Made by a program: the position numbers and the translations under genes. The notes beneath the pieces are model-generated. The model did not search any database and had not been told where the DNA came from. It was given only the letters and a program-made list of their open reading frames with translations. This document shows, piece after piece, positions 1-8,474 of a stretch of 14,992 nucleotides of DNA (within the stretch, counting starts at the first letter, position 1; each line of letters begins with the position of its first letter). This stretch comes from an uncultured Chlorobiaceae bacterium (GTDB taxonomy: Bacteria; Bacteroidota; Chlorobiia; Chlorobiales; Chlorobiaceae), in NCBI GenBank assembly GCA_903838095.1, contig CAILXE010000226.1:1-14992 (forward strand). The letters are read 5' to 3'.

Positions 1-17
1 ACAAATAATATCCACGA

Positions 18-1256
18 ATGGCAATCATTGATGTCACCATATCCCAGTTGTCGGAATCTGTTGCTGAAGCAACTCTCCTGAACTGGAAAAAGTCTCCCGG
101 AGATGCTGTTGCTGAAGACGAAATTCTCTTTGAGATTGAAACTGACAAAGTTGTTTTTGATGTCCCTTCACCTTCAGCAGGTATTATCTTTGAAATTCTT
201 GTCGGTAATGGTGGCACCGTTGTTCCCAATCAGATACTGGCTCGCATCGACAGCGAAGGAAAGCCATCGTCAGCAGCTCCAGCGTCTGAGACTGATCTGA
301 AAAAAGTCGAATCCGACCCGCAAACGGCAGCGCCAAAATCAGAAAACAGAATTTCGATGCCTGCTGCTGCAAAATTAATGGCTGAAACCGGACTGACCAT
401 GTCACAGGTAGAGGGAACCGGCAGAGATGGAAGAGTTACAAAAAGTGATGTCATAAACGCCATTGCTGCCGGAGCCGAACCAGCAACTCTTCCTGCGCCT
501 CCCGCGCCGAAACTTAAGCCTGTTGAGGCGCACCTTGAGCCTCCGATTATGACAGAGCGCCCGGAACAGCGTGTCCCCATGACCCGGCTCAGGGCACGGA
601 TTGCCGAAAGGCTCCTTCAGTCGCAGTCTTCAAATGCTATTCTCTCGACGTTCAACGAAGTTGACATGCATGCCGTTATTGAGCTGCGCAACCGCTATAA
701 AGTTGCCTTTGAAAAAGAGCATGGTGTCAAACTCGGCTTTATGTCCTTCTTTGTCAAGGCGACAGTTCACGCCCTGCGTAAATATCCTGTTCTGAACGCC
801 TCTGTTGAAGGAAAGGATATCATCTATCATGGTTATTTCGATATCGGCATTGCCGTCAGTTCACCGAGAGGCCTTGTTGTTCCTATCCTGCGAAATGTCG
901 ACCAGATGACGATTGCCGACATTGAACGCAAAATTGCTGACTATTCCACGAAGGCGAAACTGGGCTCCCTCTCTCTTGAAGATCTGACCGGTGGCACCTT
1001 CTCCATTTCCAACGGCGGCGTTTTCGGCTCGATGCTTTCAACACCGATCATCAACCCGCCGCAGTCCGCAATTCTTGGCATTCATGCGACCAAGGAGAGG
1101 CCGATTGTTGAAAACGGCCAGATCGTCATACGACCGATGAACTATCTTGCCATGTCTTATGACCATAGGATCATCGACGGCAAAGAAGCAGTACTTGGTC
1201 TTGTTGCAATCAAGGACGCACTGGAAGATCCTGCGCGTCTGTTACTTGATCTTTAA
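18..1256 (+). CDS. sucB: Dihydrolipoamide succinyltransferase, E2 of 2-oxoglutarate dehydrogenase
   Basis: E2 core enzyme (412 aa) that passes the succinyl group from the lipoyl arm to CoA in the oxidative 2-oxoglutarate dehydrogenase complex. Seen in order: a lipoyl domain at about residues 1-78 with the lipoylation motif ETDKV (Lys44); a Pro/Ala linker; a peripheral subunit-binding domain at about 111-150 ([23 protein letters not shown]); a second linker; and the catalytic domain at about 185-412 with TFNEVDM (211-217) and the active-site DHRIIDG (382-388). TFNEVDM is typical of succinyltransferases rather than E2 of pyruvate dehydrogenase, which is why sucB (odhB) is preferred. Length fits the family (about 400 aa). 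The first ATG gives an intact lipoyl domain; no clear ribosome binding site is visible in the 17 upstream bases. The E3 gene follows after 15 bp, so they are probably co-transcribed, with an E1 gene likely upstream of the window. Confidence 0.93.
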   Translation: MAIIDVTISQLSESVAEATLLNWKKSPGDAVAEDEILFEIETDKVVFDVPSPSAGIIFEILVGNGGTVVPNQILARIDSEGKPSSAAPASETDLKKVESDPQTAAPKSENRISMPAAAKLMAETGLTMSQVEGTGRDGRVTKSDVINAIAAGAEPATLPAPPAPKLKPVEAHLEPPIMTERPEQRVPMTRLRARIAERLLQSQSSNAILSTFNEVDMHAVIELRNRYKVAFEKEHGVKLGFMSFFVKATVHALRKYPVLNASVEGKDIIYHGYFDIGIAVSSPRGLVVPILRNVDQMTIADIERKIADYSTKAKLGSLSLEDLTGGTFSISNGGVFGSMLSTPIINPPQSAILGIHATKERPIVENGQIVIRPMNYLAMSYDHRIIDGKEAVLGLVAIKDALEDPARLLLDL

Positions 1257-1271
1257 AAGAGAAACTCTACC

Positions 1272-2708
1272 ATGAACAAACAATTTGACGTTCTTGTTAT
1301 CGGCGCCGGCCCTGGCGGATATATCGCGGCAATCCGTGCGGCACAGCTTGGCTTTTCAGTGGCCTGCTGCGAGTTCAGCGCCTACGACGATCCGGCAGGG
1401 GAACCACGGCTTGGCGGCACCTGTCTCAATGCAGGATGTATTCCACTTAAAGCACTCGTCGCTTCCTCGGAAGCCTTTGAAAAAGCTGTACTTCACCTTC
1501 CAGATCATGGAATCAGCGCTTCCGGCATAAGCATTGACGTTGCAAAGATGCAAAAGAGAAAGGAAGCCATTGTCACAAAAATGACCGCAGGTGTAAAATT
1601 CCTTTTCCGCAAAAACAAGATCACTCTTCTGAAAGGCCGAGGCTCTTTTGCAGGAAAAACTGACGCTGGCTATCGAATCATCATCAGCGGAAAAGATGGC
1701 AATGAGGAGGTCGTGGCCCAAAAGGTGATTATCGCCACAGGTTCAAAAGCCCGTCATATCCCAAACGTCCAGGTTGATAACGTTACTATTTGCGATAATG
1801 AAGGCGCTCTGAAATTCACAGAAGCGCCGAAAAAACTGGGTGTCATCGGCGCAGGAGTCATCGGACTTGAGGTAGGATCGGTCTGGCGCAGACTCGGTGC
1901 AGAGGTTACCATCCTTGAAGTCATGCCCTCGTTTCTTGGCGCAGCCGATGAGAGTATTTCAAGAGAAGCTTCAAAACTCTTTTTAAAGCAGGGACTGCAC
2001 ATCAAGCTTGGAGTGAGAATCGGCCAGGCAAAACTGAACGACAAAGGTGTCAGCATAGCCTATACCGACGACCAGGGATCCGAACATACCCTTGAATGCG
2101 ATAAATTGATTGTCTCTGTCGGGCGCATTCCGAACACCGAACAGCTTAACCTTGAGGCTATCGGCCTTCAGCCGGATGAACGGGGCTTTATTCCGGTCAA
2201 TGATCATTGCGCCACCGCAGCCCCCGGCGTTTATGCCATTGGAGATGTTGTCCGTGGCCCCATGCTTGCACACAAAGCAGAAGATGAGGGTGTTCTGGTT
2301 GCTGAACAGCTTGCTGGCCAGAAACCACACCTCGACTATAACAGCATGCCCTGGGTGATCTATACCACCCCGGAAATCGCATGGGTAGGAAAAACTGAGC
2401 AACAGCTTCGTTCCGAAGGGCGCGAGTATAAAGTCGGACAGTTTCCATTTGCTGCCAACGGTCGTGCGCTTGGTCTTGGAGACAGTGAAGGTTTTATCAA
2501 AATGCTTGCCGATGCCGCTTCAGATGAAATTCTTGGCGTGCACATTATCGGAGCAAGCGCTTCAGACCTGATTGCAGAGGGGGCGCTTGCCATGGAGTTC
2601 CGTGCATCATCCGAAGATATTGCCCGTACCTGCCATCCGCACCCAAGTCTTTCAGAAGTGATGCGGGAAGCAGCCCTTGCGATTGAAAAACGGGCGCTGA
2701 ACATGTAG
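1272..2708 (+). CDS. lpdA: Dihydrolipoamide dehydrogenase (E3)
   Basis: FAD/NAD flavoprotein (478 aa) that re-oxidises the lipoyl arm of the E2 next to it, making NADH. Visible motifs: N-terminal FAD-binding GAGPGGY (11-17); the redox-active disulfide in GGTCLNAGCIP with Cys51 and Cys56; the NAD-binding GAGVIGLE (193-200); the second FAD contact YAIGDV (321-326); and the C-terminal catalytic HPHPSLSE with His457 and Glu462. The family usually has Ser-Lys after CIP; here it is Leu-Lys. The short insertion before the disulfide (about 38-47) and the C-terminal block resemble E3s encoded with 2-oxoglutarate dehydrogenase in proteobacteria. A weak ribosome binding site AGAG lies at 1258-1261, 10 bases before the ATG, in a tiny AGAG-AAA-CTCT inverted repeat. 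The stop codon lies 2 bp from the stop of the oppositely oriented hypE. Confidence 0.94.
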   Translation: MNKQFDVLVIGAGPGGYIAAIRAAQLGFSVACCEFSAYDDPAGEPRLGGTCLNAGCIPLKALVASSEAFEKAVLHLPDHGISASGISIDVAKMQKRKEAIVTKMTAGVKFLFRKNKITLLKGRGSFAGKTDAGYRIIISGKDGNEEVVAQKVIIATGSKARHIPNVQVDNVTICDNEGALKFTEAPKKLGVIGAGVIGLEVGSVWRRLGAEVTILEVMPSFLGAADESISREASKLFLKQGLHIKLGVRIGQAKLNDKGVSIAYTDDQGSEHTLECDKLIVSVGRIPNTEQLNLEAIGLQPDERGFIPVNDHCATAAPGVYAIGDVVRGPMLAHKAEDEGVLVAEQLAGQKPHLDYNSMPWVIYTTPEIAWVGKTEQQLRSEGREYKVGQFPFAANGRALGLGDSEGFIKMLADAASDEILGVHIIGASASDLIAEGALAMEFRASSEDIARTCHPHPSLSEVMREAALAIEKRALNM

Positions 2709-2715
2709 TTTCAGC
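2696..2715 (-). terminator. Weak hairpin between convergent lpdA and hypE, possible hypE terminator
   Basis: GCTGAA (2696-2701) and TTCAGC (2710-2715) are exact inverted repeats separated by an 8-base loop that contains the lpdA stop codon; the hypE stop lies in the right arm. Read on the minus strand, the hairpin is followed five bases later by a run of five T, which is the order expected for a rho-independent terminator of the hyp operon. The stem is only 6 bp and not GC-rich, so it would be weak. On the plus strand there is no T-run. Confidence 0.3.
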
Positions 2716-3757
2716 AAATTCTGGGCAACTGTTCGCCGATGGGAAGATCAATAATCCGTCGGCTGCCATAGAGAGTTCGCATGACAACCATTCCGGGATG
2801 ATCGCCAACCACTGAGCCGATAATGACGGCATCCCGGCCTGGGTCAAAGGAACGAAGCACATCAAGCACCTCCCCTGCTTTATCTTGAGCAACAACAACG
2901 ACAACTTTTCCCTCGTTTGCCACGTGAAGCGGGTCAATACCAAGCAGTTCACAGGCTCCGCGCACGTCTGGCTTGACAGGGATGGTCGCCTCATTGATCT
3001 CAATGCCAACAGAGGAGGATTGTGCCAGTTCGTTCAGGGTTGCCGCCACGCCTCCTCTGGTCGGATCGCGCATGGCGTGAATCTCCAAAGGCTCCTCATC
3101 AAGGATGGCACCTATCATGCTGTTGAGGGCCGCACAATCACTGGTTATCTGCGACTGAAATGAGAGTCCCTCACGCGAGGTCATGATGGCCATTCCGTGA
3201 TCGCCAACCGTTCCTGAAAGAATAATAGCATCACCCGGCTTCAGGTTTCTGCATGAGAGATTAACACCCTCCCTGAGACAACCAATACCCGATGTATTGA
3301 TAAAAATCCGATCGCACTGGCCTTTTCCCACCACCTTGGTGTCACCGGTCACAATCATCACCCCGGCCCGACGGGCTGCTTCTGCCATACTTTTGACAAT
3401 TGTTTCAAGCTCAACCAACGGAAGACCCTCTTCAAGCACAAATCCTGCGCTGAGGTAGAGCGGCCTTGCTCCACCCACAGCCAGATCATTGACGGTGCCA
3501 TTGACGGCAAGCTCCCCAATGTTTCCTCCGGGAAAAAAGAGCGGGCTTACCACATAGGTGTCTGTGGTAAAAGCGGTTCGTCCTGGCGGAAGATCAAGCT
3601 TTGCCTGATCATCAAGCAGATCAAGAAAGTTATTATGGAGGTTCGGCATAAAAACCCGCTGCATGAGCGACTGCGATAACTGCCCACCCGCGCCATGCGC
3701 CATCTGAACAGTTTCGTGCTGCATAATCGGAAGCGGGCAGAGGGGAACAATCGTCAT
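2711..3757 (-). CDS. hypE: Hydrogenase maturation protein HypE
   Basis: HypE (348 aa) is the carbamoyl-dehydratase that, with HypF, makes the cyanide ligand of the [NiFe]-hydrogenase active site. HypF places a carbamoyl group on the C-terminal cysteine of HypE, which HypE dehydrates with ATP to a thiocyanate. Seen: the PurM-like fold with MAHGAGG (19-25), TDTYVVSP (65-72), the GDT-K segment (138-141), MRDPTRGG (229-236) and the decisive C-terminal PRIC ending in Cys348. The start is an ATG that overlaps the hypD stop as ATGA, indicating translational coupling. A second ATG at residue 12 (3724) would also give a complete domain, and neither has a clear Shine-Dalgarno sequence. It is the last gene of the hyp operon. 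Length and motifs indicate a functional protein. Confidence 0.96.
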   Translation of the reverse strand: MTIVPLCPLPIMQHETVQMAHGAGGQLSQSLMQRVFMPNLHNNFLDLLDDQAKLDLPPGRTAFTTDTYVVSPLFFPGGNIGELAVNGTVNDLAVGGARPLYLSAGFVLEEGLPLVELETIVKSMAEAARRAGVMIVTGDTKVVGKGQCDRIFINTSGIGCLREGVNLSCRNLKPGDAIILSGTVGDHGMAIMTSREGLSFQSQITSDCAALNSMIGAILDEEPLEIHAMRDPTRGGVAATLNELAQSSSVGIEINEATIPVKPDVRGACELLGIDPLHVANEGKVVVVVAQDKAGEVLDVLRSFDPGRDAVIIGSVVGDHPGMVVMRTLYGSRRIIDLPIGEQLPRIC

Positions 3758-4860
3758 AAGATATGGTGATGATATTTATAATAGGCGGCACAAGCGCCTT
3801 CAGATGAAACCATGGTGGCACCGAGCGGATGCTGCGGCGTGCACTCTTTCGCAAAAGCGGGACAGCCATCAGGCTTCATCAACCCCTGCAAAACAGTTCC
3901 GCTCATGCAGAGTGGCGACTCTTCGGCAATGATATTGGTAACATGAAACTTTGTTTCGGCATCAAAACGGGCAAACTCTTCCCTGAGACCAAGACCGCTG
4001 CGGGGAATAAGCCCAATCCCTCTCCACTGACGGTCGTTAACCTCAAACACTTTTTTGACGATCTCCTGCGCAAACAGGTTCCCTTCGCGGCTCACTACCC
4101 GACCATAGCAATTCGCCACTTCCGCTTTACCCTCTTCGAGCAGCTCAACAGTTTTAAGGATCCCTGCAAGCAAATCAACTGGTTCAAAACCAGTCACAAC
4201 GATTGGTACACCAAATTCCAGAGCTACAGGCTCATACTCCGCATAGCCCATCACCGCACACACATGCCCTGCTGCAAGAAAACCCTGAACCGTGTTCCCC
4301 GGTGAAGAGAGAATGACCCGCATTGCTGGCGGCACCATCACCTGACTGACCAGCACACTGAAATTTTCAATCCCTTCCCGGGCAGCCTGATAAACCGCCA
4401 TTGCATTTGCCGGGGCGGTCGTCTCAAAACCAACAGCAAAAAAGACCACCTCTTTTGCAGGGTTATCGCGGGCAATCTGCAGCGCATCGAGTGGTGAAAA
4501 GACAATGCGCACATCTCCTCCTGCACTCCGCACCATGAAGAGATCCCTTGCATTGCCCGGCACCCGAAGCATATCACCAAAACTTGTAAAAATCACCTCT
4601 TCCCGTCCGGCAAGAGCCAAAGCACGTTCAAGAGATTCAAGCGGAGTCACACAGACCGGACACCCTGGACCATGAACCAGTGTGATGGTGTCGGGCAGCA
4701 GTTGATCAATTCCATTCCGGATAATTGAGTGAGTCTGTCCTCCACATATCTCCATGATTGTCCAATGCCGGGTGGCTTTTCTGCCAATCTCCTCAAGCAT
4801 CTTGCGGGCAAGCTGTGGATCACGGAACTCATCGATATATTTCATTGGAGTCGGCATCAC
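3754..4860 (-). CDS. hypD: Hydrogenase maturation protein HypD (Fe-S scaffold)
   Basis: HypD (368 aa with the first start) is the iron-sulfur protein that, with HypC, forms the scaffold on which the Fe(CN)2CO centre is assembled. Seen: CGGQTH with Cys39; GPGCPVC with Cys67 and Cys70 (redox pair); GFETTAP (144-150); and the C-terminal [4Fe-4S] region with Cys318, Cys333, Cys340 and Cys357 within CMSG, GCPAF, ECTP and EGACAAYY. All expected cysteines are present. Start choice: a GTG at 4860 overlaps the hypC stop as GTGA, an ATG follows at once (4857), and a third in-frame ATG at residue 6 (4845) begins MKYIDEFR, where many HypD proteins start. The true start is therefore uncertain by up to five residues. 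Its end overlaps the hypE start. Confidence 0.96.
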   Translation of the reverse strand: MMPTPMKYIDEFRDPQLARKMLEEIGRKATRHWTIMEICGGQTHSIIRNGIDQLLPDTITLVHGPGCPVCVTPLESLERALALAGREEVIFTSFGDMLRVPGNARDLFMVRSAGGDVRIVFSPLDALQIARDNPAKEVVFFAVGFETTAPANAMAVYQAAREGIENFSVLVSQVMVPPAMRVILSSPGNTVQGFLAAGHVCAVMGYAEYEPVALEFGVPIVVTGFEPVDLLAGILKTVELLEEGKAEVANCYGRVVSREGNLFAQEIVKKVFEVNDRQWRGIGLIPRSGLGLREEFARFDAETKFHVTNIIAEESPLCMSGTVLQGLMKPDGCPAFAKECTPQHPLGATMVSSEGACAAYYKYHHHIL

Positions 4861-5129
4861 AACGATTCCGGCGAAGGAAGTTCCTCATCAGAATCAAAAG
4901 CTCCACTCTCGATCAGCTCCTGCCAAAGCTTCAGACTCTCAGCCGCCTCCTCTTCATCAATAATTTTAAGGGCAAATCCAGCATGAACAATAGTGTACTG
5001 ACCCACCTTGATGTCGGGCACATACTCAAGACATGCCCTTGTTTTTGAGCCATTCACGTCTATGGTGCCCATGTTGAGACCATTCTCGACGGCACGTTCC
5101 AGAAGTCTTCCAGGGATAGCAAGGCACAT
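4857..5129 (-). CDS. hypC: Hydrogenase maturation chaperone HypC
   Basis: Small chaperone (90 aa) of the HypC/HybG family. It carries the iron centre with HypD and then binds the hydrogenase large-subunit precursor. The N-terminus MCLAIPG holds the essential Cys2, which sits at the new N-terminus after Met removal, and VHAGFAL (48-54) holds the conserved His49. The OB-like core ends near residue 60; the acidic tail (about 59-90) is slightly longer than in many HypC proteins. The stop overlaps the hypD start. The gap to hypF upstream is 83 bp and no purine-rich ribosome binding site is visible before the ATG, so translation initiation is unusual or weak. Confidence 0.95.
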   Translation of the reverse strand: MCLAIPGRLLERAVENGLNMGTIDVNGSKTRACLEYVPDIKVGQYTIVHAGFALKIIDEEEAAESLKLWQELIESGAFDSDEELPSPESL

Positions 5130-5212
5130 AGGTCAAAAAATGAAGTTGTCAAACAGCTCTTAAAAATAAGAAAAAATCATCAAAAAAGGGGGACGTAGGT
5201 GATATTGTGTAT
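5130..5212. other. 83-bp spacer between hypF and hypC with T-rich tract and repeat motif
   Basis: This is the only sizeable gap in the hyp operon. On the transcribed (minus) strand it has several T-runs (5-7 bases). On the plus strand it carries GGGGGA, four bases, then GGTGATATTGTG (5188-5209), a motif shared with the intergenic region after the porin gene. There is no convincing hairpin terminator. A TTGACA sits at 5152-5147 on the minus strand, but no -10 box follows at the right distance. Confidence 0.5.
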
Positions 5213-7642
5213 TTACCGAATATAACGACCACTCAGATAATGGCACCCGATAACCGCCTGGCCAAGTGAAATTCCGCCATCATTCGAAGGAACATGCCGG
5301 TGGGTGAGCACCTGGTAACCTGAACGTTGCAGCTCTTGATGCATGGTTTCAAAGAGAAGCTCGTTCTGAAAGACTCCCCCACTGAGCGCGACTGTTGTTA
5401 TACCGGTGACCTCGGAGGCTTTTTCAATACTATCACAAAAACAGTTTATCAAGGTTCGATGGAACCTTTGACTGATCTCCTTGACAGGCATCCCCTGTTG
5501 CAGCACCGAGACAATCTCCTGAATCATGGGCGACACACGAATAATCCAGCGCCCGTTCACCTTATTCCGGGCGTTGTTGTTATCGATGTCTTCGCTTATG
5601 TCTCTGGTGAATGTCCACAAAGCTGAATCATCTCCCTCAAAATGAAGTGCATAAGGAAAACCTTTATTCCCGGCAACACCACCGGCAGCATGCATCAACG
5701 CTATGGCAGCTTCTCCTTCATAGGTGATCTCTCCCCGCAGGTTACAAAGAGCGGCAACAGCATCAAAAAGTCGGCCACAACTCGATGTTTCAACAATATT
5801 TACGTTTTTTTCGAGCAATTCGATGATTTGCATAACATTTCGCCCTTTCATAAACAGCAGGTCGGGCAGGTCAGCGCAACTTCTGTGAAGGTACCCAAGC
5901 GCCAACCTCCATGGCTGCATGACTGCCGCATCGCCACCTTGCAGTGGCATGGACTCCAGAGAGGCAAAACGCCTGAATCCGGAAGCGTCACCGATCAACA
6001 CCTCTCCTCCCCATATTGTACCATCAGTTCCGTAACCTGTTCCATCAAGAATCAGACCAATGGCGGGCCCCTCCACCCTGTTTTCGGCAAGGCAGGCAAC
6101 AAGATGAGCATGATGGTGCTGTACTCCCAGTGTCGGAATATGCTGCTGTTGAGCCCACTGCGTTGTCATATACCCCGGGTGAAGGTCATGAACCACCAGC
6201 TCCGGAGTGGCCTGAAACAGGTGCTGCAAGTGAGCGACAACATGCTGAAAATGACGATATGACTCAAAGTTTTTCATGTCGCCGATATGCTGGCTCATCA
6301 GCGCCTGAGCACCTTTAAGCAACGTCACTGTGTTTTTAAGCTCCCCGCCCGTACCAAGCACCGTCGCCCCGGGTTCACGAAGAGAAATCGGCGCCGGCAC
6401 ATATCCCCGGCTTCGCCTGATCTGCCGAAGCTCGCCAGCAAGAAAAACAGTTACTGAATCGTCGCATTTAAGGTAGATGGGACGATTGTGAAGCAAAAAT
6501 GCGTCAGCAATACCGGCGAGACGTGAAAGTGCTTCATCATTGCCATGAACAATAGGCTCTTCACTGAAGTTTGCACTGGTCATGACCAGCGCATGAAGAG
6601 CGCCCTCAAAGAGCAGGATATGAAGTGGAGTATAGGGAAGCATGACGCCAAGTCGATCGTAGCCTGGCGCCACCGATGCGGCCAGTATACTGGTACTCTT
6701 CTTTTTGAGAAGCACTATTGGCGCCTCTGGAGAGGCAAGGGCATCCCGTTCCCCTTCAGTGACCTCGCAAAAACTCTGAACCACCGTCATGTCGCGCATC
6801 ATCACAGCAAAAGGTTTGGCCTCCCGCCCTTTTCGCACCCTCAGCCGCTGCACTGCGGCATCGTTTCGGGCATCAACCGCCAAATGAAAACCACCAAGCC
6901 CCTTCAGAGCAACAATGGCTCCCTGTTTCAGCAGCTCCACAGCTTCTGCTGCTGCATCAACATCCATCTTCTGAACAAGCCCGGAGAACACTTGTGGCGG
7001 CATATAAACCGCACCCGCCGCATCATGCAGGACAAGCGCAGGGCCACAAACAGAACAGGCATTGGGCTGAGCATGAAAACGACGATCAAGAGGATTGTGG
7101 TACTCATGTTCACACTCCGGGCACATCATAAAAGAGTGCATTGACGTCGAAGGACGGTCATAAGGCAGCCGCCCGACAATGGTGTAACGGGGGCCGCAAT
7201 TGGTACAGTTGATAAAGGGATAGCGAAACCTGCGATTTGCCGGGTCCAGCAGTTCACGACGGCAATCACTGCAAAGAGCAATATCTGGCGGAATGAGTGT
7301 TTCAACCTCGTCTCCGGCACTCGAATCTCCGATGACAAAACCCTCCTCAGGAACACAATCAATCGTCCTCTCATCAATGGCCTCAAGACGGGCAAGCGGA
7401 GGACGATCACGCTGCAGGGCAAAACTAAAGCTGTCGAGAAGCTCTGAAGAGCCCTGTACCTCAATCAAAACGCCAGATGAAGTGTTGCGGATAAAACCTT
7501 TCAGCCCGAACCCGACGGCAATCCGGTAAACAAACGGTCGGAACCCAACGCCCTGTACAATACCGTTGACCAACAGGCGGCGACGCTCATCAGCATGAGT
7601 GCTCAATGGCGTACCAATCTCTTTTCGAGCCACTCCAGCCAC
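5213..7642 (-). CDS. hypF: Carbamoyltransferase HypF
   Basis: HypF (809 aa from the GTG start) transfers the carbamoyl group of carbamoyl phosphate, as carbamoyl-adenylate, to the C-terminal cysteine of HypE. Domains in order: acylphosphatase-like at about 22-105 (VQGVGFRP, 29-36; Asn53); two zinc-finger units with CxxC pairs at 124/127, 146/149, 174/177 and 196/199; a YrdC-like domain at about 230-420 ending in SRGYVPAPI; and a Kae1-like domain with the metal-binding HHHAH (509-513), DGTGYGTDG (533-541), SGGVFQN (754-760) and NDGGISLGQ (787-795). All catalytic landmarks are intact. The start is uncertain: GTG at 7642 (preceded by GAGGGG), GTG at 7633, or TTG at 7606, which overlaps the hypB stop as TTGA and would give 797 aa. 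Most HypF proteins are nearer 750-780 aa, so a shorter N-terminus is plausible. Confidence 0.95.
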   Translation of the reverse strand: MAGVARKEIGTPLSTHADERRRLLVNGIVQGVGFRPFVYRIAVGFGLKGFIRNTSSGVLIEVQGSSELLDSFSFALQRDRPPLARLEAIDERTIDCVPEEGFVIGDSSAGDEVETLIPPDIALCSDCRRELLDPANRRFRYPFINCTNCGPRYTIVGRLPYDRPSTSMHSFMMCPECEHEYHNPLDRRFHAQPNACSVCGPALVLHDAAGAVYMPPQVFSGLVQKMDVDAAAEAVELLKQGAIVALKGLGGFHLAVDARNDAAVQRLRVRKGREAKPFAVMMRDMTVVQSFCEVTEGERDALASPEAPIVLLKKKSTSILAASVAPGYDRLGVMLPYTPLHILLFEGALHALVMTSANFSEEPIVHGNDEALSRLAGIADAFLLHNRPIYLKCDDSVTVFLAGELRQIRRSRGYVPAPISLREPGATVLGTGGELKNTVTLLKGAQALMSQHIGDMKNFESYRHFQHVVAHLQHLFQATPELVVHDLHPGYMTTQWAQQQHIPTLGVQHHHAHLVACLAENRVEGPAIGLILDGTGYGTDGTIWGGEVLIGDASGFRRFASLESMPLQGGDAAVMQPWRLALGYLHRSCADLPDLLFMKGRNVMQIIELLEKNVNIVETSSCGRLFDAVAALCNLRGEITYEGEAAIALMHAAGGVAGNKGFPYALHFEGDDSALWTFTRDISEDIDNNNARNKVNGRWIIRVSPMIQEIVSVLQQGMPVKEISQRFHRTLINCFCDSIEKASEVTGITTVALSGGVFQNELLFETMHQELQRSGYQVLTHRHVPSNDGGISLGQAVIGCHYLSGRYIR

Positions 7643-8460
7643 ACCGCAAGCCCCTCACCACTCTTTACCGATACCTCAAACCATTCAAGATGATGATTGA
7701 CTCGCATGGCATTCTCCCGACACTTCGCCACATCAAACTCAACATAAGGGAGCAAATCGATCTTGTTGAGGATGCAGATATCCGCCTCATGAAAGATCGT
7801 CGGGTACTTCAGAGGCTTGTCGTCGCCCTCGGTCACGCTGATAATGACCACCTTCAGGGCCTCGCCAAGGTCAAAGAGAGCAGGGCAGACAAGGTTTCCA
7901 ACATTCTCGATACAGAGCAGTGAATTATCCTGCAAGTCAAGCTCCCTTACCGCACGATTAACCATCAGGGCATCAAGATGGCATCCTGAACCGGTATTGA
8001 TCTGTATCACCTCAACCCCAAGCGCATGAATACGATCAGCATCATTGGTCGTCTGCTGGTCACCCTCGATAACGGCAACAGGAAAACGCTGCTGCATGAG
8101 TGGGATAATTTTTTCGAGCAAAGAGGTTTTTCCTGAACCCGGAGAGCTCAGAAAATTGAGGACAAAAATATTTTTTGCCTCAAAATATCCGCGATTCCTT
8201 TCGGCAAGAAGATTATTTTTCTGGAGAACATCCTGTTCGAGAACAATCTTCCGCACAGCGCCTTCATGATGATGAGATCCATCTCCATGATCATGATGCC
8301 CCTCATGGTGATGATCCTCGGCATGAAGTTCCTCACCAGAATGAGAATGAGTATGAGCATGCCCATGCGCGCCCTCGCTTACATGAACATGATAATCACT
8401 CTCCCCGGGTTTGCGGAGCACAGCTCCTCCATCCGACGAACATCCGCAAGTATCGCACAT
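7603..8460 (-). CDS. hypB: Nickel-inserting GTPase HypB with His-rich nickel-binding segment
   Basis: HypB (285 aa) is the SIMIBI-class GTPase that, with HypA, inserts nickel into the hydrogenase large subunit. The N-terminal CDTCGC (2-7) resembles the high-affinity CxxCGC nickel site of E. coli HypB. It is followed by a histidine-rich stretch with 17 His between residues 24 and 65. The G domain has the P-loop SSPGSGKTS (105-113), EGDQQTTND (132-140), the dimer-interface metal site with Cys160-His161 and Cys192, and NKID (232-235). The ATG at 8460 was chosen over longer in-frame openings because AAGGAG lies at 8476-8471 at good spacing and because the protein then begins exactly at the metal motif. 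The ribosome binding site overlaps the hypA stop codon (TAAGGAG). Confidence 0.96.
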   Translation of the reverse strand: MCDTCGCSSDGGAVLRKPGESDYHVHVSEGAHGHAHTHSHSGEELHAEDHHHEGHHDHGDGSHHHEGAVRKIVLEQDVLQKNNLLAERNRGYFEAKNIFVLNFLSSPGSGKTSLLEKIIPLMQQRFPVAVIEGDQQTTNDADRIHALGVEVIQINTGSGCHLDALMVNRAVRELDLQDNSLLCIENVGNLVCPALFDLGEALKVVIISVTEGDDKPLKYPTIFHEADICILNKIDLLPYVEFDVAKCRENAMRVNHHLEWFEVSVKSGEGLAVWLEWLEKRLVRH

Positions 8461-8474
8461 ATTGACAAATCTCC

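Noticed and set aside
5147..5152. TTGACA on the minus strand before hypC as a promoter
   Set aside because: The position 17 bases on is the hypC start itself (ATGTGC), not a -10 box, so it cannot drive hypC.
5642..6262. 206-residue plus-strand open frame inside hypF
   Set aside because: Antisense to a well-conserved hypF region and without protein motifs or a ribosome binding site; it is a shadow.
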